From Acestrorhynchus altus (Eukaryota > Chordata > Actinopteri > Characiformes > Acestrorhynchidae): a stretch of DNA of 64,000 bases. Below the pieces are notes generated by a model. The model was not told the DNA's origin. It did no database searches and saw nothing but the letters and a program-made list of their open reading frames with translations. Both the position numbers and the translations under genes were made by a program. Where the stretch lies: assembly GCA_034509495.1 (NCBI GenBank), contig CM067507.1, forward strand, positions 32,851,388 to 32,915,387. The letters run 5' to 3'. Shown piece by piece: positions 1 through 10,749 of this stretch. The stretch's first letter is position 1, and every line of letters begins with the position of its first letter.

Positions 1-511
1 CATTCCACCCCAGGAGATGATAGATCATTGAACATTTACTTGGTTCCTCTGTCAAAATATGGTTTTAGTCCAAGTGCAGAATTTTTGTGCGTCACTGAAA
101 GATCACCGGCCTTTCCTCCAGGCCGCATGAAGCAAACTGACGCCTAATGAAGATGACGTCTAATGACATTTTCCAGCTTCATCACATGTTTTCCATGTTT
201 CTGATAATGTTGTTTGACAGCAAACATTGACCACACAAGTGGCTCTTTTTCCTGCAGCAGCTTTCAGTAATATCACAACCTGATTTTACTACAGCCACTG
301 ATCGATTCTCATTCCTAATAGTTGCAAGTACATTGGGAAGATGCCAATGGACTAAAATAATAATAATAATAAAGATCACATTCATATTCATCTTCTTATT
401 GCTAGGTTTTCTTATAGTAGAATTGTAGATTTTAATATTCTAAATGCATCTTAGATTAATTTTGTATTTCAGGTAGTTTGGCACAGCCAAGGAAGTCTTC
501 AGTTAAAAATA
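1..511. other. Unannotated AT-rich DNA
   Basis: No repeat family, exon or RNA gene recognised. A short TAA run lies at about 357-371. The only open frame (minus strand, 69 codons) has no recognisable protein features. Confidence 0.5.
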
Positions 512-783
512 CACCACATGGACAAAAGTATTGGGACATGTATTCATTCTTTGTTTTTTCAGAAAGGCCATTTAAATGACTCTATCCTGCTATGAGGATT
601 TGATTGTATTCTGAACAGGTCAGGATAATGAATGATCACCACCCCACCGCATTCTCAAGTCATCCCAAAAGTACTGGATGGAGCACCATTGTTCCAGGGC
701 TTGATACCTTCCAGCCCACATTAGGCATGGTACCAATAAAAGTTCCACTGATCCGCAGTTCAACTATGATGCTACAGAGACCA
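512..783 (+). mobile_element. TA-MITE family A, 5' part
   Basis: The element begins CACCACATGGACAAAAGTA directly after a TA at 510-511, matching the terminus of the full copies at 51925 and 45977. The interior shares the family core: TTTGATTGTATTC, then GATCACCACCCCACC, then AGCACCATTGTTCCAG, then GGCATGGTACCAATA. The 3' third is missing, and a 12-bp tandem repeat takes its place at 784. The family has no coding capacity. TA target sites and short terminal inverted repeats suggest it was moved by a Tc1/mariner-type transposase, which is an inference. Confidence 0.8.
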
Positions 784-861
784 ACATAGACAGCATCATA
801 GACAGCATCGTAGACAGCATCATAGAGAGCATCATAGACAGCACCATAGAGAGCATCATAG
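784..861. repeat. 12-bp minisatellite, about 6 copies
   Basis: Tandem copies of a unit close to ACAGCATCATAG, with variants GAGAGCATCATAG and ACAGCACCATAG. It starts exactly where the family A MITE stops matching. Confidence 0.85.
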
Positions 862-940
862 TTCCTATTTTTGCCATTTTCTTCAGTAACTCAGAGGTTT
901 CCATGGTGATACCAAACTTATCACATACCAAATGTGTGAT

Positions 941-951
941 AGAGAGAGAGA

Positions 952-1044
<93 letters not shown>
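941..1044. repeat. (GA)n microsatellite
   Basis: About 52 GA units with two small interruptions (GGGAGA and GACAGA). The overlapping open frames here are translations of this tract and are not genes. Confidence 0.97.
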
Positions 1045-1045
<1 letters not shown>

Positions 1046-1244
1046 AGCAACTGATAACAAGATAAGAAGTCCATCAAAGCTTGATGTTTCTCCTGGATGT
1101 GAGAGTGGAGGAATGTGAGCAGTGATTCTGGCCTTTGAACCCCAGCTTTGGTGCAGGCCCCCCGGCCTGGCAGGAGCACGGCCTCACTTTGATAGTAACC
1201 TCACAGAAGCACACCGTACTCCATCCATCACTACAGGAGATGCA

Positions 1245-1284
1245 AACACACACACACTCACACTCACACACACACACACACACA
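1245..1284. repeat. Interrupted (CA)n
   Basis: ACAC runs broken by CTCACACTCA. Directly followed by GTGTGTGATAGAG, so a small CA/TG hairpin is possible. Confidence 0.9.
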
Positions 1285-2130
1285 GTGTGTGATAGAGATC
1301 TGAGGTCTGCTGGGAGCTCAGCAGCAAGGACTGACGCCACACTCAAATCCAAGCGCACCAGGGCTTGTTTAGATCCCTGCTGTGAATGAAAGGCGTGCTT
1401 GGCCAGTAGAGGAATGCAGATCACATGGAGCTTTTGGAAAGTGTTTAGATGTGTTTAGGCGATATGGTAGGTGTGTGGCCACCAAACAATGGTGGAGAAG
1501 ACCACCATTGTTTGAGTTTGCGTAGTCAGAAAATGGAAGGATTAAGGAAGAACTCAACAGAACCTTAAATTAAATGTTTTTTTTTTTTGATTGACAGATT
1601 TAGTTTTTGTTTTTTTGTTTTTTTCTGGAGATGGGAAATGTTAGCAGCATTAAATTTACTTTGGTCAAAAAAGAAGCTTGAAATTTCTAATATGTGCTAT
1701 GGTTCTCTATTTGCAGTACAGTCATAAACAAGGCAATCATTGATCATAGAAGTTCGTTCTTTGGAAACAGGAAATCTGAGCTTCTTTCAAGTTTTTCAGG
1801 GACTTTGAGAAAAACAAGAAGTCATTAATTGACAGTCTTGGTCTGTTGGAAAATACCAATTTATATATATATTTTTCACCAGAAAGTTAACAAACAATTA
1901 AGGCTATATCAGTTCTTTAATTAGAGATACTTTGAACTTTAAATCTTCTTTCAAGTAAAAATAAAGCGTCATTAAATAATAAACAATGCAGTATAATTAT
2001 CTGTCTGAGTTTCTTCTGTCATGCATCTAACCATATAAGAGCTGAATTGATAATGAACCTCTGATTAGGACATTTCATCTTCTTCTGTTGAGCTCTTTCC
2101 ACAGACATCCAAAGATATGGTGCAATCTTC
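1285..2130. other. Unannotated DNA
   Basis: A T-rich patch at 1577-1625 and a short TATATATAT run near 1863 are the only simple features. No coding or repeat-family signal recognised. Confidence 0.4.
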
Positions 2131-2591
2131 TTAAAGTGATAGTCTGCATGTTTTGAGGATTCAGGGATGTAGATACCTGTCCGGTGAGAGCCCTCATCCT
2201 AACTCTAACACCTGAATCCCCTGAGGCCTTCAGCAAAACTCAGATAAGGGGATTCATCACTGTTGTTTGCCTGTGGGCTTTGCAGGGTCCTATGCAACGT
2301 GTGAACCATGCATATAGGGCAGTGCAGCTGTGGGTATCACAACTGTACTGTAATACACTGTAGGTACATTGCAATAACATCCACAGTGATGAACGCTTGG
2401 AACAAAGGCCTTAACCTGGCCTGGGCTTACCTTAGAACATGCCCACCTATTTAAATGAAATGAACAAACATGACCCCTCCTCACCTGGTTGAACAAAACA
2501 AGACAAATCAACTGTAGTGGCATGAGTCTGGTAAAGCCCCTGGCTTGGAATGTCCAACCTGTCCAGAAAAAAAAGGCTACCATCACTTTAA
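2131..2591. mobile_element. TTAA-flanked MITE (family C)
   Basis: The left end reads TTAA then AGTGATAGTCTG, starting at 2131. The right end reads CTACCATCACT then TTAA, ending at 2591. The reverse complement of the right end gives TTAAAGTGATGGTAG, so both ends share TTAA-AGTGATRGT. A TTAA target duplication with short inverted termini is the hallmark of piggyBac-type insertion. The 453 bp between the TTAA sites has no transposase reading frame, so it is non-autonomous. Only one copy is seen in the window. Confidence 0.65.
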
Positions 2592-3534
2592 ATCAGCATT
2601 ATTTATATAGAATTATTTATATGGAGAATATCTATCATATACATTATGTCTGCCGGTAGATCCTGAAGAGCATGTACAGACATTTTAGTCTGATCAATGC
2701 TGTACAATTTCAACATTAATAATTGAGTTAAAGTCTTTGCCATTGGCTCCATAGTCAGACCAGATCTGGAAACATCCGAGCCTTCTCAGATCCTGCCGAG
2801 TATGGAAATCAGGGGCAGAGCCAACCACTAGATGACCAACATATCCAAACTGGTGGTAGCTGGGAAGCAATAGGGAAGAGAAAGACATCTTTAAAGCATA
2901 AAAGGCCCATGTGACTAAAAGCCTTTTAAAGACAGGCTGGGGCAAGTGATTTGTTGAGGGAGGAGGAAGGCGTGGCATGTTAGACTCCTGACAGAACTTT
3001 TAAAAAAGGTTTCATTTACAATTCTTCATAAGTGAAAATCTGAAAATCACTTTTCAGTGACCATATCATTGTTTTTGTGTGGACAGGAGGACAAGATACG
3101 GATGGGGCCTAAAACAACGCCACAGAAATTTAAAGTCAAATTTCATGTGGCAGTGTTTCAAAATGGTCTCCATTTTAGAGGCTCTAGAGACAGTGGGGAA
3201 CGCTGGTGTAAATGTATCAAAAGTGATGTGAAGTAGTGTAAAAAGTAGTGTGCAATTAGTTTTAAGCATCCAACTATGAACATTATCAGACATGGAATAC
3301 CCATAATTCATTCCTTTGTTTGGTTTGAAGATTCACACACAGCTTCTCGTAGGAAGATCAACGTATGCAAGGCCATCTGCTGTTGCACAGCAATGAGCTC
3401 ACAGGCGTAGTGAGGTGTCCAAAGGCATTCACTACCTTAGTTCTGTATGATAGTGCTCTATACAGTGATCTGGATTTTCCCACGCAGTAGATAGTGACTA
3501 TGAGAGTTTCCACCCTGTGAGACAATTATGACCC
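2592..3534. other. Unannotated DNA
   Basis: No family recognised. The minus-strand frames of 94 and 81 codons have no motifs and are probably chance. Confidence 0.4.
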
Positions 3535-3662
3535 AGTGAATGAATGAATGAACGAACAAATGAATAAATGAACAAATGAATAAATGTACAAATGAATAAA
3601 TGCACACATGAATGAATGAATGAATGAATGAATGAATGAGTGAATGAATGAATGAATGAACA
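3535..3662. repeat. (GAAT)n tetranucleotide array
   Basis: Roughly 30 units of GAAT. The first half is diverged (GAAC, AAAT, AAATGTAC) and the second half is nearly perfect, which suggests recent expansion at the right side. Minus-strand frames rich in His-Ser-Phe-Ile are its translations. Confidence 0.95.
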
Positions 3663-3775
3663 GAGCTGAAAAACATATGTTGTGTGAAGAGCACAGATTA
3701 AGCAATGTGCTTGGATCATATTGGATTGAAGCCAAGTGATATCTTACTGCATACACATGCATCATAATAGCCACA

Positions 3776-3778
<3 letters not shown>

Positions 3779-3836
<58 letters not shown>

Positions 3837-3846
3837 TGTGTGTGTG
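3779..3846. repeat. (TG)n microsatellite
   Basis: TG repeats with single interruptions (TATG, GGG). Confidence 0.97.
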
Positions 3847-3917
3847 AGCGTGAACCACACAGCTGTCGAGAAGCTCTGGCAGAGCATAAGGCCTAAGGCT
3901 TCTTTTTTTTTTAAATC

Positions 3918-3918
<1 letters not shown>

Positions 3919-3993
<75 letters not shown>
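3919..3993. repeat. Compound (TG)n(AG)n microsatellite
   Basis: About 21 TG units run directly into about 16 AG units. Confidence 0.97.
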
Positions 3994-3995
<2 letters not shown>

Positions 3996-4167
3996 AAGTG
4001 TCATGAAGTCAAGGCCACTAGTGCTGCCCAGACATACTGCTTGGGAAATTTTGACTCTTTCCAGCGAGAAAAAGAGAAATAAAAGAGAAAAAGTGTCCCA
4101 CATAGACAGCAATGTGAAGGTCATCGAACAGCACAGCTCTTTTCCTTTCCTGGCTGCTCTACTGCCA

Positions 4168-4170
<3 letters not shown>

Positions 4171-4216
<46 letters not shown>
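4171..4216. repeat. (TC)n microsatellite
   Basis: TC repeat with one GTC interruption, ending in a short C-run. Confidence 0.95.
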
Positions 4217-4518
4217 CCCCCGCCTCTCTCTCTTTCAGTGTATGGCCTTGCAGATGTGCAATGTGTTTGGCAATACAAAAGCCTTTGTGAAGCAGACTTA
4301 GTCGCAGTTTGACTCCTCATGTCCATTTTGGGTCTTCATTCTGTCCTGTCCTGTCCAAATCAATCTGACCACAAAACAGTGTTGACATTATAATAGGCAG
4401 GCCCCTATGATTTGTGCAATGAAACAAAAAAAGACAAGAAAACAAAGAAAGTGAAATCTGCAGGTATGTGATCAGAAAAGCTACAGGCTGGATATTCACT
4501 CTGTCCAGAGACCCTTTA

Positions 4519-5132
4519 CACTTAGAACCCCAATATCCACACTTTGTGGACGGTTACATGCTGTTTTCTAGGCTTCATATGTCAGATCAGAGTAACCTAC
4601 AGAAATTATACTCATATAAACTACAGAACTTACAGTGACTTAGATTATTATAGGAAATACAGAAAAATGAGGTCTGTTTGCTCTCTTTTTTGCTCAAATT
4701 ACAAAATAAAAGTCTCAAAAGTGATAATATTGATACATACTGTATGTAAGTAACACAAACATTTTATTTGGACCCCTGTCAAGTATTTTGAAGAAATTTT
4801 TATTATAAATATCTTGTGCATCTAATCGTTACAAATAACTAATCAAACTACTTGAAATTCTTGCACTTTCAGCTTTGCAAACAGGATTTATGTGATGTAG
4901 AGTATTTTTTTAGTCCTTTTAAGCAAAAAAAAACAACTGTAGACTCAAGTAGATTTTTTAATCAAAACATGGTTAAATTCATAAAACATTTGAGTAGTCA
5001 AATTTGAATAACCTAGGATTTCTAGTATCTGGAACAATATCTGGTCTGTCTGACTGTCTCCTCTAAACACTCTCAACTTTTTTGGCGAATAAAAGTAAGT
5101 CAAACTACAAAATTGGCCTCAAGTTCGAAAGG
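4519..5132 (+). mobile_element. TTAA-MITE family B, copy 1
   Basis: Shares blocks in order with the copy at 16195-16838: AGATCAGAGTAACCTACAGA near 4584, GATAATATTGATACATA near 4722, CTAATCGTTACAAATA near 4821, and CAAAATTGGCCTCAAGTTC near 5107. Its left end is CACTTAGAACCCC, preceded by TTTA. Its right end is GTTCGAAAGG, followed by TTCA. These look like decayed forms of the TTAA-flanked ends seen at 31023 and 31811. It has no coding capacity; the 69-codon frame at 4544-4753 lies inside the repeat. Confidence 0.65.
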
Positions 5133-5319
5133 TTCACGTGTTTAATTTCATTTACTGTTGGTACTTAAAGGTGCATGCATTGCTAACACAGGTCATCAGT
5201 TTGGGTAACGGGGTATAAGCTCTACATTGGATTGTGGAACGGTGGACCCGTGTTCTTTAGAGTGATACAGCTCCATACAGTACCTTTGGTTGATGCTGGA
5301 GTGAAGCTCACTATCCAGT

Positions 5320-5812
5320 GTCACATTAGATGACAGTACATCCATCATCTTCTGCTTTCATTCCATCCTGGTCTGTATCTTTTCCTTGTCTGTATCTGTT
5401 TCTCTTCAGTTTGTCTTGTTTTGCCATGTAATGATCTGCACATGGCTTTGTTTTGTTTCTGATCCTTGTCTCCATCCCAAGCTCCACCCTGTCTCTCATC
5501 ATCAGTGTTCCCACCTGTGTCTCCTTTGTAGCCCTGCCCTCTTGTTATCTTCTCCAGGTGTGTCTACTCTGTCTCTGTGTATATGGAGTCCTTCTGTTCC
5601 AGTCTCCCTTTGGCTGATGTTGTACGTTAAGCACCTACATCTTTGGACCTTTAAACTGTTTGAGTCCTAATCAGTTTGTTATTCAATGCTTGTGGTTTAG
5701 CTTTGCTTTTGCTTCATGTGTTTGTTTGTTTTGTTATTAATAAAGAATCTCACCCTGTACTTATATCCACCTCATCCCTGCTCCCAAATGTGACGTCTAG
5801 ACAGGGATGGGC
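5320..5812 (+). mobile_element. Possible solo LTR, gypsy-like
   Basis: A pyrimidine-rich 3' part carries CACCTGTGTCTCC, a run into TTATTAATAAAGAATCTCACC (polyadenylation signal AATAAA near 5740), then TGTACTTATATCCACCTC and GTGACG. This order is typical of the R-U5 end of fish gypsy-type LTRs. I see no gag or pol nearby and could not fix a TG...CA boundary or a target duplication, so a solo LTR is an inference. Confidence 0.4.
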
Positions 5813-6180
5813 TGGTCATCGAGTGAACCTGGAAAAATCCCAGTGGGCCGTGATGGATGTGGGCCACTGAGGCAGTGAAGGTCAAAAAAAACAAAACCCC
5901 CACCCACGGTGGACGAAAAGAAACTGATCAAAAGGGGCCGGTCTGTATCAAAATCCAGGGCTGCATTAATTTGCCAGTCCAGTCCTGCTTCCAGACCAGT
6001 ACCTAACTTCCCTATTGCTCCTGTGGCTGAATGCAATCAAATCTTCACAGTGTTTCTACATCTACAAACCGTAGAAAAGTCCCATGACATTAAAGTCTAT
6101 TCCTTCCCTTTAAACTGTTTCAATTTGTTTGTTCCAACAATTAGATTTAATTAATGAAAGCTGAAATCTTTCCCAGACTT
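5813..6180. repeat. Fragments of dispersed repeats
   Basis: GATGGGCTGGTCATCG with GTGGGCCGTGATGG (5808-5870) resembles a common fish dispersed repeat. At 6021-6060, GCTGAATGCAATCAAATCTTCACAG is the reverse complement of the family A core. The long open frames here on both strands carry no protein features. Confidence 0.4.
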
Positions 6181-6504
6181 CTGTCCAATCAACTGCTTTT
6201 CTATAGAATAAAACTAGTCCCAGCATTCCTGCAATACCTGTGACGTGCCCCTGCATATCCTATCGTTGGCCCCGGGAGCGTATATGTGTATATATAGCTA
6301 TGTTTGTTGTGTTTTGTAGGGACAAAATGTCCCCAGGGTTAATGGTAAGGAACAAAACACAGTGGGAACATATGACTTCATATGCAATCAGAGAATTCCT
6401 TTACATTTAACAAACATTCAACTAAATACTTACACTCACTTTAGTGTTTACTAAAACTAGACCTAACATTTCACTTTTACTGTACACTTAAGCTCAACCT
6501 TAAA

Positions 6505-6545
6505 TTTGCTGTAAGGATTTGGTTGCATTCAGTGACAGTAGTGTC
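6505..6545 (+). mobile_element. Family A core fragment
   Basis: GTAAGGATTTGGTTGCATTCAGTGACAG matches only the central part of family A. No ends remain. Confidence 0.5.
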
Positions 6546-6999
6546 CTTGAAGTCTGATATTGGCAATTTTTATTTATTGAGCTTCTCATACAGAAGAAGT
6601 GTCTCTCAGATTTTGCTGAGGGTAGAGTGTTGATAGTGTATTCAATAGCATCTCACACATATTCAACTGGGGATAGGACTGGCTATGTGACTGGCCATGG
6701 CGTAGTAACTGTGTCTGAAGGTGAGCTCTTGAGATGAGCTTTGGAATAGCATACTGGAGTGTGTGTTCAGAAAAAAAAGGAGGGTGATATAGTTTATTCC
6801 AAAAATAAATAAATAAATAAAACAATAATAAATACATATTCTGTATGATAAACATATCACCTATCATGCATTCACTTGGATGAATTCCTGGATGAATTAT
6901 AGCAGTATCAATTCAGAAATCCTGAATCTCAAAGTATTAGATGATTTTGTTCTGAGTTTGAATAATACCGTGCCTAATTCAGCAGATGCAACCACAATC
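6546..6999. other. Unannotated DNA, possible Tc1 flank
   Basis: ATTCAACTGGGGATAGGACTGG near 6660 faintly resembles the reverse strand of Tc1-like elements. An AAAT run lies at 6799-6822. Nothing firmer is visible. Confidence 0.3.
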
Positions 7000-7290
7000 A
7001 TGGGGAAGATGATCACTGACCCCCTCCAGAAAGGCTATGATCCAGAGAAGGTCATGGCTGGTTGTTCTCAGAGTGCTGTATCAAAGTGTATTCATGGAAA
7101 GTTGACTGGAAGGGGAAAGTGTGGTGGGAAAAGGTACACAAGCAAGAGGGACGACCACAGCCTTGAGACCAGCATCCCTGATATCAAGTCCCTCCTGAAG
7201 CAGACAGAGACAGACACCTGAGACAGACTCTTCCCGGGACTAAGGAGAAAATAAAAAACTGGACACTTTCTCACAAAATTCTTTCTTCAG
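7000..7290 (+). pseudogene. Tc1-like transposase fossil, internally deleted
   Basis: The frame from 7000 reads MGKMITDP, then AGCSQSAVSKCIHGKLTGRG and KCGGKRYTSKRDDHSLE, which matches the N-terminal helix-turn-helix DNA-binding region of a fish Tc1-like transposase family. After a TGA at 7219-7221, a different frame at 7239-7290 reads KEKIKNWTLSHKILSSD. This fits the segment just before the first catalytic Asp (usual form KxNWTxxxWxKVLFSDES). About 80-100 residues between the two parts are missing, as are the catalytic core and C-terminus. It cannot encode an active enzyme. Neither end of the element was identified. Upstream residues from 6880 are not part of the family. Confidence 0.75.
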
Positions 7291-7312
7291 ATGCACTATA
7301 TGTGAAGAAGGA

Positions 7313-7337
7313 AAGAGAGAGAGAGAGAGAGAGAGAA
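7313..7337. repeat. Short (GA)n
   Basis: About 12 GA units just downstream of the Tc1 fossil. Confidence 0.9.
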
Positions 7338-7606
7338 TGAGAGAGACCCCCATGGCTTGGCATTGTATGTAGTTGCATGTGGTTGGTGGGGTCTAGGTTA
7401 GGTCATGTGAGCAGAGTGAGTGCCCTCTTCAGCACTTTTGTCTGACTGGGCTATTAATGTCTGTCTGTGCAGTCATCACGTTCCACTCACAGGACGTTTT
7501 ACAGCAGAGGTGAGTGAGGTTACAGGTGCTGCGTCGGAATGAGTTTTCAAAATGTAAGTCTGAACCGTGTAAATATAATGTGGTTCATGCATGCAAAATA
7601 CTGCCA

Positions 7607-7608
<2 letters not shown>

Positions 7609-7656
<48 letters not shown>
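7609..7656. repeat. (CA)n microsatellite
   Basis: About 23 AC units, ending GCACACAATAATAATAAT. Confidence 0.97.
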
Positions 7657-7657
<1 letters not shown>

Positions 7658-8019
7658 ATAATAATAATCTCAACATGTAAAAAGAGCATCTATAATTGCA
7701 TCTCCACCTGCGAAAAAAAAGAGGGAGGCAAAATAACCCAGGGGCCTTTTTCTGGCAATACAGCAATGAAGTCAGAGCAAATTAAAGAAAATGGGGTTCT
7801 GTCTGGTTGAGCACACTTGTGTTTAAAACGCGTCTGAGACTCCTCTGGGCTGTGGGTGGGCTTGTTGGCTGGTCTGAGAGACTTATTTTCAAACCCCATG
7901 AGTGTGTATTTATATTCTTTTTTGTCCATAATTCAAAGACGAGAGTTTAACTCATGCACTTGTGTCAACAGTTGACTACGGGCACCGGCTCAGTCATTGT
8001 TACTCCTGAAATCATGGGT
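7657..8019. other. Unannotated DNA
   Basis: No repeat or coding signal recognised. The frames on both strands overlap each other and the neighbouring microsatellite. Confidence 0.35.
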
Positions 8020-8311
8020 ATGAAGGGAAGGCTTTCTACTAGATTTTGGAGCATTGCTGTGTAGATTTGATTGCATTCAGCAACATGACATTTAGTGAGG
8101 TCATGATGTTGGATGTTCACCACCCCACCTCCCCATCCCCAACTCTCCAACCCATCTCAAAAGTATTAGATCAATCTCCATCATTCCAAAGAACACAGTT
8201 CCACTGCTCTACAGCTCCACAGTACCAGGTACAGGTACCATTAGCTTCATAATTACATGTTTACTGGCAGTTCTTCTTTACGGGCTCTAGACAAGCTGCG
8301 TGTGTGTGTGT
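8020..8311 (+). mobile_element. TA-MITE family A, internal part
   Basis: Family order is preserved: AAGGCTTTCTACTAGATTTTGG, then TTTGATTGCATTCAG, ATGTTGGATGTTCACCACCC, ACAGTTCCACTGCTC, and GGCAGTTCTTCTTTACGGG. Both terminal repeats are absent. Confidence 0.75.
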
Positions 8312-8562
8312 CACGACGTTGTCAGCTTCTTTGTTCAGTTTATAATTGTGCTGTTGTTCCATTTAGACTATAAAGGTTTATCGTATTTACATGTAGCTTA
8401 TCTTTTTGTGAATGTGAATCAGGTAGTTGTCCTTTGCATTATATTAAAATGTCACAAATGGACCAATTTGTTTATAATTAAATTCAAGAAATATATATAT
8501 TTTATATTTAGTTATATATATATATATTTTGTTTTACAGAATAATGATTTTCCAATATGATG

Positions 8563-8587
8563 CTTCTTCTTCTTCTTCTTCTTCTTC

Positions 8588-8630
<43 letters not shown>

Positions 8631-8632
8631 GT
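8563..8632. repeat. Compound (CTT)n(ATT)n
   Basis: Nine CTT units change without a gap into about 14 ATT units. AT-rich TATATAT and TTTATTTA runs flank it at 8490-8530 and 8690-8715. Confidence 0.95.
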
Positions 8633-9000
8633 ATATTGAGGTTGAGATGGGCACCTCGTTCATGTAGTTATTTAAAGAACCTTTAAAATTTATTTATATA
8701 TTTATTTATTTAGTTATTTTCATTAAAAAAGGGATGTGTTTCATGTCATAGGACCTTTTTGGTCACATGAGATATTTTTCCCCAGGCATATAAGAAAAAA
8801 GCACAAATTGAATGTGAAGGGTATCAAATTGATTAAAGCTTTAGAGAACAGGTCTGGATGGATTAGCCTCCTGGAGCCGGTGGTCAGGTGATGAGAAATG
8901 ACCGGCCTCCTCAGCCACAATTACACCAGTTCTCATGTCTACTGAAATTACCACCAATTACTTTAGAAGGAGGGATGCAAAAGGAGATGCACTGCATCAC

Positions 9001-9002
<2 letters not shown>

Positions 9003-9057
<55 letters not shown>

Positions 9058-9064
9058 AAGAGAA

Positions 9065-9134
<70 letters not shown>
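9003..9134. repeat. (GA)n microsatellite with AAAG interruptions
   Basis: A purine-only tract of 132 bp with GAAAGA interruptions at about 9039, 9057, 9063 and 9081. All three frames on both strands stay open here for this reason alone. Confidence 0.97.
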
Positions 9135-9139
<5 letters not shown>

Positions 9140-9432
9140 TAACCCTTTTAGAGACTGTTTGTTGATTTTACACTCCGACATGCTGTTTAAAGTTCCACCG
9201 TTTTATTATAAACATTATAGAGGTAATGTAAGAACATGCTATACCAACAAGAGCTTTCAGGTGAGATTCTCTATGTGGTGCATGTGTGCCATGATTTAAA
9301 GGTCTGGACTGAAGTCTGAATCGAGTTCATATTTTTGTTCGAGTGTGTACATTTGATCTGGTTGGTTTTGGATTCACACTGCATGTTCTGTCATCATCTA
9401 CATGGGCTGCATCTCTGTATACTGGACACTGA

Positions 9433-10330
9433 TTGTCTCTGCATCTGGTGGTGGTCTTTTTCAATTTAGCAAGCTGCATTTCCAGGTGTTGTGCTGAATT
9501 CTGCCTCCCTGCCAGAACCCAAATCCACTGGAGTGCATGCGTGTCACGCAGCAGGAGTGTAACTGAATCCAAGCCATCCAAAAAAAAAAGAGTTTTCACA
9601 TGGCCAATGGGAAAAGGTTCAGTTGATCCAGACTGAGACCACATCTCTTGGTCCTTTGATGGGATCTGTAATCAATGGCATATCACACTTTCTGTTTTGG
9701 TTTGGACCAAATGAGATTGGTGTGGAAGCCCCCTGATTTGTTCTATATACACGTCTATATCAGTGACGAGTCCCGCTTATGTCTTGGTGGAGATGACCAA
9801 CAAATCTGTGCATGGAGGCGCCACGATCAGTGGCAGTATCAATGGTTTTTTGTCACATCACATGTCCAGAAGGCCTGGTGTCATGGTGTGGGTGCAATTT
9901 TGTATGAATCTGGATTACAGATATTTTTCACAGTCCAACGTTACGTTAATGAGGTCCAGCAACCAGTGGTTCTGAACACACACTCTGGTGCTCTATTCCA
10001 ACAGAATGATGCTCATCCACATACTGCTGCCATCTGAAGAGCTCGTCTTGAAGACACAGATGCTAGGCCGTGGTCAGTCTCATCTCCAGACCTGTCCCTG
10101 ATTGAAAATGTGTGGGATGTTATTGGACACTCTATCAACACTGCACCCCTACCATACCATCTGCAGAACTGACTGAGAACATTCAAGCTGCATGGGATGG
10201 ATCATCACAGGACACCATTAGGAACCTCTACAACTCCATGCAGAGACATTTGGCATGTTGCTTTAAACCCAACGCTGTACTGAGAGACACCACTTCTGTA
10301 TGTGTAGATCAATAAATATTGCCATATGAG
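9433..10330 (+). pseudogene. Tc1-like transposase pseudogene
   Basis: A decayed DDE transposase of the Tc1/mariner superfamily. From 9675 the frame reads YISDESRLCLGGDDQ, with the first catalytic Asp at 9765-9767, then ICAWRRHDQ, MVW-like GVGAILYESGL, and FQQNDAHPHTA. In the last motif Asn stands where the second catalytic Asp is expected. An in-frame TGA at 10035-10037 fits a CGA-to-TGA (CpG decay) change. The frame then continues ARLEDTDARPW and SPDLSLIENVWD, with the third acidic residue at 10104-10106. A frameshift before 10170 moves the C-terminus to another frame, read as SAELTENIQAAWDGSSQDTI and NLYNSMQRHLACCFKPN, ending near 10315. The upstream stretch from 9433 is probably its worn N-terminal half. 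No terminal inverted repeats were found. Confidence 0.85.
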
Positions 10331-10690
10331 TACATTTTTCAGCATTTCAATCTGACACTTCTTTCAGAGTACATGACGATGATGAGAACATCTGCCAAAC
10401 AGGCCCAGACTGGCTATTATTAAAATATATGCCGTGGAAAGAAAGGAAAACCACCTTGACATTTTTATTGTGTTTTATTTTATCTTTTATTTTTGGACCA
10501 ATGAAATGGAAAGTATTTTAAAAAGAGAATGTAAATCAAATGTGAATATAATTATTGAACCGACTATAATTCATAACGAACTGTGAAATTGCATTCAGAA
10601 TGTACGGAAAGACGTCTGTTTAAAGTCTACAGGACTTTAATCCACATCTTCCAGTTCTCACAAGAGCGTCATGGAGACTCCATCCCTTCC
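10331..10690. other. Unannotated AT-rich DNA
   Basis: Follows the Tc1 pseudogene and may include its worn 3' end, but no inverted terminus could be paired. Confidence 0.35.
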
Positions 10691-10740
10691 TAAAATAAAA
10701 TAAAATAAAATAAAATAAAATAAAATAAAATAAAATAAAA
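10691..10740. repeat. (AAAAT)n
   Basis: Ten perfect pentanucleotide units. Confidence 0.97.
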
Positions 10741-10749
10741 CAGCTCAAC

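Noticed and set aside
3526..4290. Frames of 120-184 codons on both strands
   Set aside because: Made of GAAT, TG, AG and TC repeats read in different frames.
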